Shown here: piece by piece, positions 24,293 to 34,292 of the stretch
Numbering within the stretch: position 1 is the first letter of the stretch
Layout: every line of letters begins with the position of its first letter
Assembly: GCF_000143415.4 (NCBI RefSeq)
Contig: NW_003314342.1
Location: forward strand, 395,569 to 459,568
Source: Selaginella moellendorffii
Lineage: Eukaryota > Streptophyta > Lycopodiopsida > Selaginellales > Selaginellaceae
Length of the DNA stretch: 64,000 bases
Reading direction: 5' to 3'
The notes under the pieces: generated by a model
What the model saw: the letters and a program-made list of their open reading frames with translations, nothing else
Told to the model about the DNA's origin: nothing
The model's database searches: none
Translations under genes and position numbers: made by a program

Positions 24293-26600
24293 TTAACGGA
24301 CGAGATCTTGCATTACTTTGCGCTTCTTTTCTATTGGCTCCTTTGGGAAGCTCCAGCCCGCAAACTCTTCATTGTTGGAAAACAATGCGTTTGGGACAAC
24401 CTTGTAATAAGCTAGAGGAACTTGCTTTAATCTTCTCTTTGTCTGAAAAACCTTCATTAGCCACGAAAAAAAGCTACGCGCGAACACACAAAACTTACCT
24501 CCTCGTTGAAGATAGTAGAGTAGGATCCAGAACAAAAATCGGTGATTTGAACTTCCGTGGTCTTACTCTTGACGGTAAGATCAGCTTCCAGCGTGCTCAC
24601 AAATCTGGAAAAACGCTAGAGTTTGGCAGTTCTTTCGTTAAAGGACACTTCGTTACCTTGACACAGCAGGGCAGTAATGCCTTCGAAGTGTTTCTATTTC
24701 CCACAACGAACTCTCTGCAAACACAGAAAAGAAATGTAAAGCAATCACGAGAAAAAAGAAGAGCATTACCCAGAGCGCGGCAATTAGATGTCTTTTCGTT
24801 CGCAAGGTAGGGATCTCTTCCAAGCTTTGCGTCCGAGACATCTTCTTCACCTTTACTAGCAACTCGCAAACGAGAACTCTACAACGTGAGCGATCGAATG
24901 GTTAGTCTAAACTTTAAGCTGGAGTTAATACCTGATGAACAAAGCAATTTATCGAAGGATGCCGCCGAAGAAGATTGTGAACCATAGCTATCACCACTAG
25001 TGATCCTGCTGGCGATGCATGTAGTGACAAGCGACTTAATTTCTTGACAAACGCCGCGGCTAGATAAGCTGGCAAGAGTGGAGACTTCAAGCAGCTATCC
25101 ATCAACTGCAAGAATCTATAAACATTCCGTCGACGATAAGGATACTTTACGCGACATACCTCAAAAAATCGAGACCGGTACTTTGTGAAAAACATTGATG
25201 GCTCCAACAATGCGTACAGCTTCTCATAAAACTCAGGATACTCCAGTCCATACTTTGTCATCAGAATATGCAGGCTGTCTAAAGCCAAAACGCTGTAAAC
25301 CCCACCAAGATAATACCACTTGGTAAGAAAGTCACTGAGACAAACCGAGTTAGTCGATGTAGAAAAAAATAAAGTAAAATAGCATGGGGAAACCTGAGAC
25401 GTATTGGATTCGAAATTATAGAGAAAACGACCTTGGACATGTTAGCAAGCACCTGCAGCGAAAAGAAACTTTGTTCAAGGGAAGAAAAACTAGCAGCACG
25501 CACCATCTTATAGAAGTCAAGAGGTAGCGGAAGCTGTAAGAAATTTAACCACAGGTTTCTGACTTTAGATTTGAATCGATTGAAGGTAAACTGTCATAAT
25601 ACATACTGCTGATTAGTCCAAGGAAATTCTTCCAGAACTTGCTTCTTTATCCAAAGCGTTTTCAGTGATCTTCTTGTCTGGACAAACAAGCTCAGCCACG
25701 AAATCCAAGAAACAGTGTCCTTACGAGTGCTTAGAATTTCTTGAACGGAGGGCGAGAGACGTGAGATGACTCCATACACGTTACGGGTGAAGGTATCGAC
25801 ACTGCAAAAAGCTTCCTCAAGTAGCAACTTAATACGTTCACGCAACGCTACCTGACGCTCTTATCATCGTCGCTGGACAATGTAGCATCCACTCCTGACA
25901 ATTTATAGTGTCAGAGCTGCTACAGAGATACGAAACCTCTTTGGGACGTTTGAAGGCGAGCAGCCACAAGCTTCTCAAAGTTCTTCACAGTATAGAAGCT
26001 GAAGTAAAAGTTACTGTGTGGTTTCTAGCAAAATACTATGGGAAGCATACCAGAGAGTCGCATCCTTGCAGTGCTCAGTCGCAAACGCATCGAAAACAGT
26101 CTCACTCGATTTCCTTGTCAAAGCCGAGCAGAATTTGAAGTAGATTCCATTGTCCACACGACCATCCTTTGCTTGAAGCAACTCCATCAAAGAATCCAAA
26201 GCCGCATTCTACGTCCGAGAACAGCAGTTCTATGAAGAATGAAGAAGAAAAATACAACAGAGTGAAAACCTCGAGGCGATGTTCTTCGGTCCCAACCACG
26301 ATCGCAATGAGAAGCTCTATGAGCTCCTCAAACTTGTCCTTGAGCCAAGCTCTGTAGATCGCCTCGGCAGTCTCCGACGGTGCCGAGACATCACCGTCGC
26401 TCTGCGGCTTCCCTAGAACGCCCTGGGACGAGAGAATGGGCAGAAAGATCGAGCACACATTCCACAGACGAGGACGATCCAGCGCCGCGCTTGCAAAATG
26501 CGGAGACGATCGACAGGAGCGTGGAGCAATTGTTGACATTGGCCCTGGAGACGAGGAGCGCGCCCTCACCTCCTCCACTTTCATCAGGGAAGGCAAAAAC
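24293..26600 (-). CDS. NOC4: Nucleolar complex protein 4 homologue (NOC4)
   Basis: NOC4 works with NOP14 in small ribosomal subunit biogenesis in the nucleolus. The CBF/NOC domain is clear: ALDSLHILMTKYGLEYPEFY, EKLYALLEPSMFF, LMDSCLKSPLLPAYLAAAFV, KKLSRLSLHASPAGSLVVIA and HNLLRRHPSINCFVHQ (24914-25288). The C-terminal exons give YYKVVPNALFSNNEEFAGWS and end KKRKVMQDLVR with TAA at 24293. The N-terminal exon reads LLVSRANVNNCSTLLSIVSA near 26540, which matches the family, then a ~43-nt intron and AEAIYRAWLKDKFEELIELL. No ATG lies in the correct frame of that exon, so the start is in an unplaced upstream exon or uses a non-AUG codon; the end coordinate is approximate. The stop lies 92 bp upstream of the F-box start on the same strand. 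Confidence 0.85.
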
Positions 26601-26742
26601 CCTAACTGGGGTTTATGAAAGATAGATGGCGGTGAGGAGGTAAAAGCAGAAGCCTTATGAGGAGGTAAAATCTTCAAAACTTTTCTTCTTTAGTTTTTCT
26701 TCGTTCGGAAGCCATGAATCCAAGTTCTTTTACTTGTCGCAG

Positions 26743-27173
26743 GCGTTTGAGGCTCTGTTCAATGCGCTGGATCGCTGCGAGGATATCCTCTCAAAGCAGA
26801 GGTATCTGTGCGGAAACGTTTTCACCGAGGCAGATCTCCGGCTCTTCAAGACGCTGATAAGATTCGACGAAGTAAGCTCTGGGGTGTTTTTTTTCTTGCT
26901 TTCTCTCGAAGTTTTATTCAGATTCATTACCTATGCCAGGTTTATGTTGTTCATGTCAAGTGCAACAAGAAGCTGATCCGTGAGTACCCAAACCTCTTCA
27001 ACTTCGTCAAGGACGTGTACCAGATGGATGGGATCTCGGACACCGTCCGCATGGACCACATCAAAAAGCACTACTACGGAAGTCATCCCTCCATCAATCC
27101 GTATGGCGTCATCCCTGTTGGAAGCGTCATCGACTACTCCACTCCACACGACCGCCACAAGTTCAACACATGA
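26743..27173 (+). pseudogene. Glutathionyl-hydroquinone reductase, 3' fragment
   Basis: Two exons (26743-26871 and 26940-27173) encode the C-terminal helical domain of a xi-class GST/ECM4 protein: [74 protein letters not shown], stop after HDRHKFNT. A good splice acceptor (TTGTCGCAG) precedes the first exon, but no upstream exons exist: NOC4 begins about 140 bp away on the other strand. The matching N-terminal exon of such a gene sits at 36239, about 9 kb away on the same strand but in the wrong order. Confidence 0.75.
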
Positions 27174-27950
27174 GTTTTAGATTCCCAGTTATAATTGTCA
27201 CCTTCGATAATATATTATTCGTTTCTCATTTCTGCTTTCTCTCTTTTGCTTTTTACGCTTTCACGATGCAGTGTCCTAAGGATCAACCAATGCCAGATCC
27301 CATGCAAGTGGATGTGCAACTAGCCAACCAGATGTACTTCAGCAATCTTCAACATCTTTGTGATGGTCTTCTGAGATCTTGGAGATAATATGAACCATTG
27401 GTTTTGATTCCTTTCACTCTTGTAATCAGTCTTGTAGATTCTTGAATTAATCTTCAATTATTACATGCTTTCAAGGCATTAAACCACAATGTAAGTGATA
27501 CAAGTTGATTTGCTTGTCACTCTTGGTCCCTCTAGTCTTGCAGCATTATGCAATTGTTTCTTATGTTGATGTATTTGTCACAAAATCAAATTTTTATATC
27601 ACAAGAAAGTTGAGCTTGATACATTATTTAGCACAAAAGGCACCCAAATAAAGAAAAGCCTTTACCAAAAGGGGTATTAGATCATTAAAACCTTTTCTTT
27701 TTTAGAGAATATACTAAAAAGGATATTAAAGAGAATTTAGCTAGATGGAATGCAATGTTGAAGAATAAAATTAAAGTGTTACGATTATATAGGAGATATA
27801 TTATACTACATATGAAAAAATTATATTTAAAATTTATTATAAAAATGTAAAATTGATAATTTTATTATTTATAATTATTATTAAATTATTTAATGCCTGC
27901 TTGTTTTCTTTAAATATTCTAGGTTTTCTTTTGGGTTGTGTGCAAGGAAA
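27174..27950. other. AT-rich spacer with a possible orphan exon
   Basis: An acceptor-like site at about 27268 (TTCACGATGCAG) precedes an open frame ending at 27388 (QCPKDQPMPDPMQVDVQLAN). I do not recognise it. The rest up to the USP gene is AT-rich without features. Confidence 0.35.
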
Positions 27951-28784
27951 ATGGCTGTGGGCTTTCAAAACCAAGGGAATTCTTGTTCAGCCAACAGTGC
28001 TTTACAGTGCGTTGCTCACACGCCGGAGCTCTCTAGCTTAATCGAGTTTAGGAAAGTGGTGAGGGCGATTTGGAATAACGCAAGCAAGTCTGTAAAACCA
28101 GGGCCAAAGCTGACAAATCCGAGCGTCCAGCAGGACGCACAGGAGTATCTCGATTTTCTTTTGGGTGCCCTGGATCAAGAATTCAAGAAGCAAGATAATC
28201 CTCCTAAAGGAAAAAAGGTGCGACCAGAGCTCCCCTCTCCAGTCGCAGATTTCTTCGAGGACCAAACCAAATCCACAGTGAAATGCCCCAAGTGCTCCAA
28301 CATGGTCTCCTCCACGCCTGAATCTTTCACCTCTCTCTCGCTGCCAGTCCATGAGACGGCGCAGCCGGTTTCTCTGGAATCATGCATCCGGGAGTACACC
28401 AAAGACGATGTTTTGGACTCCTGGCACTGCCCAAAGTGCAAGAGAAACCAAAAGGACGCTGTCAAGAAACTGGAGCTTGGGAAGCTCCCACGGAATTTGA
28501 TCCTCCATTTGGCAAGGTTTAAGTGCGATTCTTCGGGGAGTGTGGAGAAGATCGACACCACGGTGGAGTTTCCACAGATTTCGACACTTTGGGAACAGGA
28601 GTACAAACTGTATGGATTGATTAACCATATGGGAGACTCCGACTATGGGCACTACACGGCAACCATCAAACTTCCAAATGGAAAGTGGTACAGCTTTGAC
28701 GACGAGGTGGTGGAAGAGATTTTTGAGCCATCGAGGTGCTCGAGCGATGCATACATTTTGTTCTATCACAAAACAAGTGTGTGA
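27951..28784 (+). CDS. Small ubiquitin-specific protease, intronless, 277 aa
   Basis: Cysteine deubiquitinase of the USP/UCH family. The ATG at 27951 is chosen because the Cys box starts three residues later: GFQNQGNSCSANSALQC, catalytic Cys12 (GNSC instead of the usual GNTC). The QQDAQEYLDFLL block (about 60-71), two zinc-binding CPKC motifs (112-115, 160-163), the His box DYGHYTATIK with His234 and an acidic pair at Asp250-251 follow. All catalytic elements are present, but the Cys box to QDAQEF spacing is compressed and the domain is shorter than most USPs. Lack of introns among intron-rich neighbours suggests a retrocopy. It converges on the gene ending at 28801, with 16 bp between stop codons. 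Confidence 0.85.
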   Translation: MAVGFQNQGNSCSANSALQCVAHTPELSSLIEFRKVVRAIWNNASKSVKPGPKLTNPSVQQDAQEYLDFLLGALDQEFKKQDNPPKGKKVRPELPSPVADFFEDQTKSTVKCPKCSNMVSSTPESFTSLSLPVHETAQPVSLESCIREYTKDDVLDSWHCPKCKRNQKDAVKKLELGKLPRNLILHLARFKCDSSGSVEKIDTTVEFPQISTLWEQEYKLYGLINHMGDSDYGHYTATIKLPNGKWYSFDDEVVEEIFEPSRCSSDAYILFYHKTSV

Positions 28785-28800
28785 GAATTACAGTACATAT

Positions 28801-31249
28801 TTACACGATATCTTGGCTTGCGTCTTCTTGTCGCGCTGCTCTTGTTCTACAGCTCCAACATTCCAGGAGGAGAGCATTCACGATCATGGACAATCCGAAT
28901 CCCGCAAAACCGGCCAGCGAAATCGACAAGATTGGGTTCAACTTCATCTGGATCATGGATTGAAATAAGAGCTAAAAAAGTTTTAAGAGAGTGATCTTAC
29001 CCAACTGTAGAAAACATGCGCAAATCGTATGACAAAACCGACCTGAAAGATGGCAAAGAGCCACATACAACGCCGCCTCACTGTGCGTCGAAAGAATCTA
29101 TTGTTACAAACAGGAGCTCGAGAGAAAGAGAGAGAAACGAAATCTTACCAAGCGTTGATGCTGTGATGGCAGTGAGCATTCCAAACATGACGGCGAATGG
29201 CAGAGCTAGCATCAATGCTCGAGGGCCCTTTCGTCTCACTTGTAGTAGGCAACAAAGAAATCCATCCAAGAACTTCGCAAATCAATCGAAATCATCAGAG
29301 AATTATCACCAGTAGCTGCTCGAGGAGGCAAAAGTACGTGAGCATGCTGATCATGACGAGCACGGGAACGTCATGCCAAATCCTGGAAGAACACCATGGA
29401 ATCTACAAAACTATAGAGCGAGATGGACGAATCTACCTGTTGAGAGCACTCATTTGCGCCATTTGAGCTTGCTGGAGAACTTGAGTTTCAGCGTTGATAT
29501 TGTTTTGGTTTTGCTGGAGCCTGACGAGCGTGACGGGGAGATTGACGACCTCCTGGCCACAAACATCGCACTCGCGGTTGCCTCGAATCCCAAACCACTT
29601 GAGAGCGCACTCCTCGTGAGCCAGCGCCAGCTTCCATTTGCAGCTACACTCGAGCTTGAGCGTCTTGCCCTCCTCGCCCAGATCGCACAGGCAAATGCGG
29701 CACACTGCTTCCTCCTCGGGGATCTCCTCGTCCTCGCCGTCTAAAAGTTTTGAAACTTTCAGATCATGGAACCATGGTCTCCATGAACTTGATCATAGGA
29801 AGCTTACGTACCTTGGGTGTCGTTGGCATGGTCAGTGTCTTGGGCTCCATCGTCTGCTTGTGAAGTTTCCCGGGGACAAGGACGAGGAGTGGTCGGCTTG
29901 ACGAGAAACGTTCCGGAGTAAAGCCGGGTGAGCTTCTTCTCCTTTTGGTGACCATCGAGCGCCGACTTGGAGCGTTTGATCTGCTTGCCCTGCGAAGACG
30001 AGATGACAAAGTTGACGATGAAAGAAAGAAAGAAAAGTTCTACCTTTGATGACGAGATCAAATTTTCTCTGATGCATCTGGACTCACTGCCCCGGCCCCT
30101 GTCGACGAAGAAAACGACGGAGACGCGGACGAAGAAGACGATAGCGTGAATCGCAATGGAAGAGACACTATTCTTGCGGAGCGGGGCGTGAGGAGCCGCA
30201 TGAGCGAGAAGTTTGATCGGGGTGTTGCTGCTCCTGGCGTGTTGGAGATGGATGGCGGTGGCGACGGCTGCGGCGGAAGACCATTGACGCAGGAGTCAGC
30301 TAAGCTATCACCTGAAAGAGATAAACAAGCCAACCTTGTGACAAGTAGATATAAAACCACGGGAACGGCCGTAAAGCCTCGTTGGAGAGCAGCAAAATTG
30401 AGAAGCGATGGTGCCAAGTGACCAGCCATTTTGTCAAGGCTGCAAAGAAAATGGAGCTGAGAAGCCATAAATGAATCTCAAAAAAAACGAACCTGTTACT
30501 TATGCTCAGTAACGCTGCAACACCCAGCATGAGGAGCGTCCCCTCTTCCCTTTTGCAAACTTTAGAACAGGAAAAGCAAAAAAAAAAGAGAGAGAAAATC
30601 TTTACCATTGAATCTGTGGCCACCAGGAAGAATTCCCTCCAGGAATCGCCACCGGAGGGGAGTTGTTCTCACTGAGATCCAGCACGACACCATCGCCATC
30701 GGTGGAAAACTTTGGGACCTTGTCACAAGCCTTGGACGAGTTCCAAGGAAGCAAAGGAAGAACCGAGACGATCTTGCCCGGGGGCTCGTCGGATTTCTTC
30801 ACCTCCACCTCCGCCGGGTGATCCAGCGCGAGGAAGTAGCCGCCGAGAGTGACCACCACGATTCCCATGAGCCCCTGCGAGCTCGGGAGCTCGTTGATGA
30901 TCACATAGCTCGTAAAAACCAGAAGAACTGGAGTGAAAGCTAGATAAGGAACAGTGACCGAGAGAGGGGAGACGTGGAGAGCACGCTGGTACATGAACCC
31001 CACCAGAGCCTTGATCGCCGCGGTGACGAGGAGCGCGGCGACGTACTCGGTGTCCAGCCGCGTCAAAGAGAAGAGATCGAAGCCGCCGGAGAGGAGCGCC
31101 ATGGAGGAGAGGAGCAGCGCGTCCAGGAGAGCCACCAGAGCTACGAGCTCGCGGTCCGAGAAGCGCTGGGACGCCCATTTCCTGCTGGCATCGATGCAGC
31201 TGTGGCCGATCGCGGCGCCCGCGGCGTACGCGAATCCTGCCCAGATCAT
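28801..31249 (-). CDS. Apparent chimera: EamA/DMT transporter fused to RING-CH protein
   Basis: Exons inferred: 30606-31249, 30493-30549, 30088-30439, 29812-29989, a RING exon starting at 29740 and membrane exons down to 28801. The first part is an EamA-like drug/metabolite transporter: [99 protein letters not shown]. At about 30334 the transporter homology stops, roughly 100 residues early, and the same frame continues into [20 protein letters not shown], the N-terminus of plant RINGv proteins. The next exons encode [20 protein letters not shown], a C4HC3 RING-CH finger, then membrane helices ([20 protein letters not shown]). Exon phases match throughout. The RING-CH part could also be a separate gene starting at the ATG at 30201. 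Confidence 0.65.
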
Positions 31250-31272
31250 TTCTCTGCTCTTCTCCGGAGCGA

Positions 31273-31296
31273 GCGATCGATCGATCGATCGATCGC
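31273..31296. repeat. (GATC)n run in the 5' flank
   Basis: Tandem ATCG units just upstream of the transporter ATG on the minus strand. Confidence 0.8.
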
Positions 31297-31578
31297 TAGG
31301 ACGATCGCTGCATTGTCGGCGAGGGCGCGATTGGTGCCACCAGAATACCTGCTCGGTTGACAATCACAGCATCGCGGCTCCTCTGCCTCCGGGGACGACC
31401 TTATGGAGACCTAATTCGCCCTAATTTCTTTTTTTCTCTCTTTCACAAGGGATGGGTGAGTCTTTTTTCATGAAAAACTCTTCACCGAATAACAAATAAT
31501 GTAATGAACTTGTTCCAAAAACAAAATTACTTCTATTCACTAATGCTTTTCATTTATCATCCATTTTTTGCTGATTGA

Positions 31579-32595
31579 TCAGCATTTAAGAGTTTGAGCA
31601 CCTCCAAAACCAATGTGATTTGTGGTGAATGTGAGATTGTCTTGATTTCGAATTTTACGCACTTCGTCCTTCCATACAAGCATTGCTTGTTTCTTTTCTG
31701 TCATAGATGCTTCCTCAATTTCCCGCTCCAACTCCATGGCGAAATCATTCTCCTCATCTACTACTGGGATGGGAAATTCTTCCTCCATTTGCCGCACCAG
31801 CTCCATGGCAAAATTGTTTTGCTCCTCGCCCAAATCGAATCGGGTGCCCTGGCCCTGTGGGTTGCTGAACTCCCCGCTGAACTCCTCAAGACCCAGTAGT
31901 AAATCTAGATCATCACCTTCATCGACATTGAAATCCTTGAGAAAGTTCTTCTCCTCGTCCTCCACGGAAGGACCCTTGTCCTCCAAATCCATTTTACACC
32001 ACAATTTCTCAACCTCCTGGAAGATCTCCTCGTCTTGCACGTATCCCTCGAGGTCACAGGCGTTGACTGGCAACGACTGATCCCGGACCACGAGTTGACT
32101 AGGGCATTGACCTGTAGTGCTTGGTGATGGCCTCGGCGTTCTCCTCGAAGCTCCGGGACTTGCCCTGCGCGGGGATGCACAACCGCGACTCCCACTGGTT
32201 GCGGCCGATGGAATCATCGACGAAGGCAACATCTCGCGAGGAAGACACTGCCCCCTTGACTTGTTCTGCTGCTGCTCCTTCTTGGGTCTCTTCCTTGGAC
32301 GACCGCCATCTTCTTTCTTGGCTCGTTTCGCTCGTATTGTGCCACCCAGGGTGAAGTGCCGTTTGCACACCGTGCACTTGTAGCGCGGCTGGATCAGCAT
32401 GTGGTTTTCGAAGTAATCAAACTTGGTGAGTGCCGAGCTATCGCAGCCGTGTGGGCAGAGTGGGTGCTGCTGTCGCAAGAAGGCCATGAGCTCCCCCACG
32501 CTCCCAAACGTAACAAAAGCCTGCTGTGATGTCTGTGAACCAAAGACTGGGTAGTTTTGGAGATGATGGATGTCCTTGACTAGCACGTCTCTCAT
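31579..32595 (-). CDS. Divergent Dof-like zinc-finger protein with AT-hook-like motif
   Basis: Single-exon frame of 338 aa from ATG at 32595. Residues about 47-90 resemble a Dof finger: CPHGCDSSALTKFDYFENHM, then LIQPRYKCTVCKRHFTLGGT. The first cysteine pair is C-X3-C instead of the Dof C-X2-C, the second is C-X2-C. A basic stretch with GGRPRKRPKKE follows (AT-hook-like and a likely nuclear signal), then a low-complexity Ser/Arg/Pro part and a long acidic region. In the low-complexity part (32100-32230) another frame reads WESRLCIPAQGKSRSFEENA, more protein-like than the chosen one, so compensating frameshifts or an intron are possible. A nuclear transcription or chromatin factor is the likeliest role. 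Confidence 0.6.
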   Translation of the reverse strand: MRDVLVKDIHHLQNYPVFGSQTSQQAFVTFGSVGELMAFLRQQHPLCPHGCDSSALTKFDYFENHMLIQPRYKCTVCKRHFTLGGTIRAKRAKKEDGGRPRKRPKKEQQQNKSRGQCLPREMLPSSMIPSAATSGSRGCASPRRASPGASRRTPRPSPSTTGQCPSQLVVRDQSLPVNACDLEGYVQDEEIFQEVEKLWCKMDLEDKGPSVEDEEKNFLKDFNVDEGDDLDLLLGLEEFSGEFSNPQGQGTRFDLGEEQNNFAMELVRQMEEEFPIPVVDEENDFAMELEREIEEASMTEKKQAMLVWKDEVRKIRNQDNLTFTTNHIGFGGAQTLKC

Positions 32596-32649
32596 TTCTC
32601 TCTTCTTACTGACTTACCAAATAATCTAGGTATGCTGTTAAGGGCGATG

Positions 32650-32722
32650 AAAATATACTTTACATTTAAACAAATATTCTGATACGGTACCAGAATATTT
32701 GTTGGAATGTAAAGTATATTTT
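32650..32722. repeat. Near-perfect 32-bp inverted repeat (foldback)
   Basis: Left arm 32650-32681 and right arm 32691-32722 pair at 30 of 32 positions around a 9-nt loop (ATACGGTAC). It lies just upstream of the Dof-like gene. A related half-site (GAAAATATGCTTTAC) occurs near 33225. Confidence 0.85.
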
Positions 32723-33391
32723 ATGAGTAAAATCTGCGCAAGGCCTCATGGCAATGCACAATCCATGAGGCATTCTGTTTTAACTTAAACTTCTCTGAAA
32801 AACTTTTTAAGGCTTTAGTACGGAATGATGACTCCGAGACTTTAGGCCACTTAATCCATGTCACTAGCCCACTACAAGATTATCTGCTGGATCAGATTTC
32901 CTGCTGATCCATATTACAACAAGGGCAAAATCTATTTTGTTTTTGTCGTGCAGGCTAGCACAAATTCGTGCTGGGCGGAGCAGCAAGAGCAAGCTGGTTG
33001 TGGCGAAATTCAGCTTAAACCAAAAGAGGTGGATTCCTGAGAGATGAGGAGAGGTGAAACTTTCAGTGACTGGCAAGAGGTGACCTTTTCGTCTGGTTTA
33101 AACCAAAACTAATCTATTGTTTATTCAAACCTTTATGGAGGTAAGACTCTTTAATATTTTAGAAACTTTTTCAAATGTAAAGTAAAAGTCATGGCATATT
33201 TATTTTCTACCTTATACATTGTGGTGAAAATATGCTTTACTAGAACGACGTTTTCTCTTTTTTCTCTTTAGGAGCGAGAAACGTTATTCCTTTAAACTAG
33301 CAAGGCGATGGCGGCAAGCATTCTAATTCCCTTTCAGAAGAATTCCCAAAAGAGGGAAAATCCTGCATTTCTGGGATGAACAAGCTGACAG
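32723..33391. other. Spacer without recognised gene
   Basis: No gene seen. It contains a degenerate half-copy of the foldback arm near 33225. Confidence 0.4.
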
Positions 33392-33984
33392 CTAGAAGCT
33401 CCTCGTCCAAAACTCGCTAAAAAACCTCTGAACCATGGCTCGAAAGACGGGGCAATTGAGCAGCATATAGTAGCCCAGAAATTCCTCCAAGTCCACCAAA
33501 TCATCAAAGCTGTCCGCTACAACCATCTCCACCACTTCGTCCCACCTCGATTTGAGCTTCATAGCCTCACTGCGCTGCACGCCAGGATGCGGTGACAAAA
33601 TCTCCTTGCCTTTGCCATGCCCAAGGTTCTCCGCATCATTCTTGAACGAGAAGCTGCTGGACGAAGCCTGAGAGTCCTCTAAGTTGCGGTGGACGACTTC
33701 CTGGCGATCTAAAGCTTCCGTGCAGCTATCACTGTTCTTGAGTTTGCTGTGCTTCCCGACTTCTTGAGCTTTTGCTTCTGCTGCTGCCTGTATGCAAAGC
33801 TCGCTGTCCAACTGATCCTGTGCTTGTTGCTGCTGCTCTTCACCAGCACCCCACGAGTTGACGACCTTCTACCGATGAGTTTCATCCGCTTCAAGAGATT
33901 CTTGCAAACGCTCCGGAACTTAATGCACCAAGGAAAAGAAACCACCCGTAGCGTCCCATCGGCAGCCGTCATTTCATGAACCAT
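33392..33984 (-). CDS. OVATE family protein
   Basis: The C-terminal part carries an OVATE domain: SRWDEVVEMVVADSFDDLVD, LEEFLGYYMLLNCPVFRAMV, QRFFSEFWTRSF, stop at 33392. OVATE proteins are plant transcriptional co-repressors that affect organ shape through TALE homeodomain partners. The N-terminal frame from ATG at 33984 is basic (KNLLKRMKLIGRRSSTRG), typical of the family. The two parts lie in different frames that overlap near 33800-33860; a short intron in the Gln-rich region (EEQQQQAQDQLDSELCIQ) or a frameshift must join them, and I could not fix the sites. Confidence 0.65.
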
Positions 33985-34292
33985 CCTCCTCTGCTACTGA
34001 CCAAGATGTTGATTCTTTCAGGAGAAACGTTTAAGTAGGTGGCCTGGCACCTCTGACTTCCCCCACTCCATTTTTTAGCTCACATCGTCGCATGAAAGAG
34101 GCCTACATGATCAGCTTCGTGCCGTCCACGCACATTGATCCGATGACGGTCCTGTGCATGGAAACAAGTCAGTGCTGTTGCCATTTATAATAGAACACTC
34201 ACCTGACGTTCAAACAAATGCTTCCAATTGTCAACATCTGACACGGTAAAAAAAACATAGGAAGAAAAAAAAACAGTGAAACTTATGGGTAG
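33985..34292. other. Spacer between RF1 and OVATE genes
   Basis: No coding feature seen; it should hold the 3' UTR of RF1 and the promoter of the OVATE gene. Confidence 0.4.
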
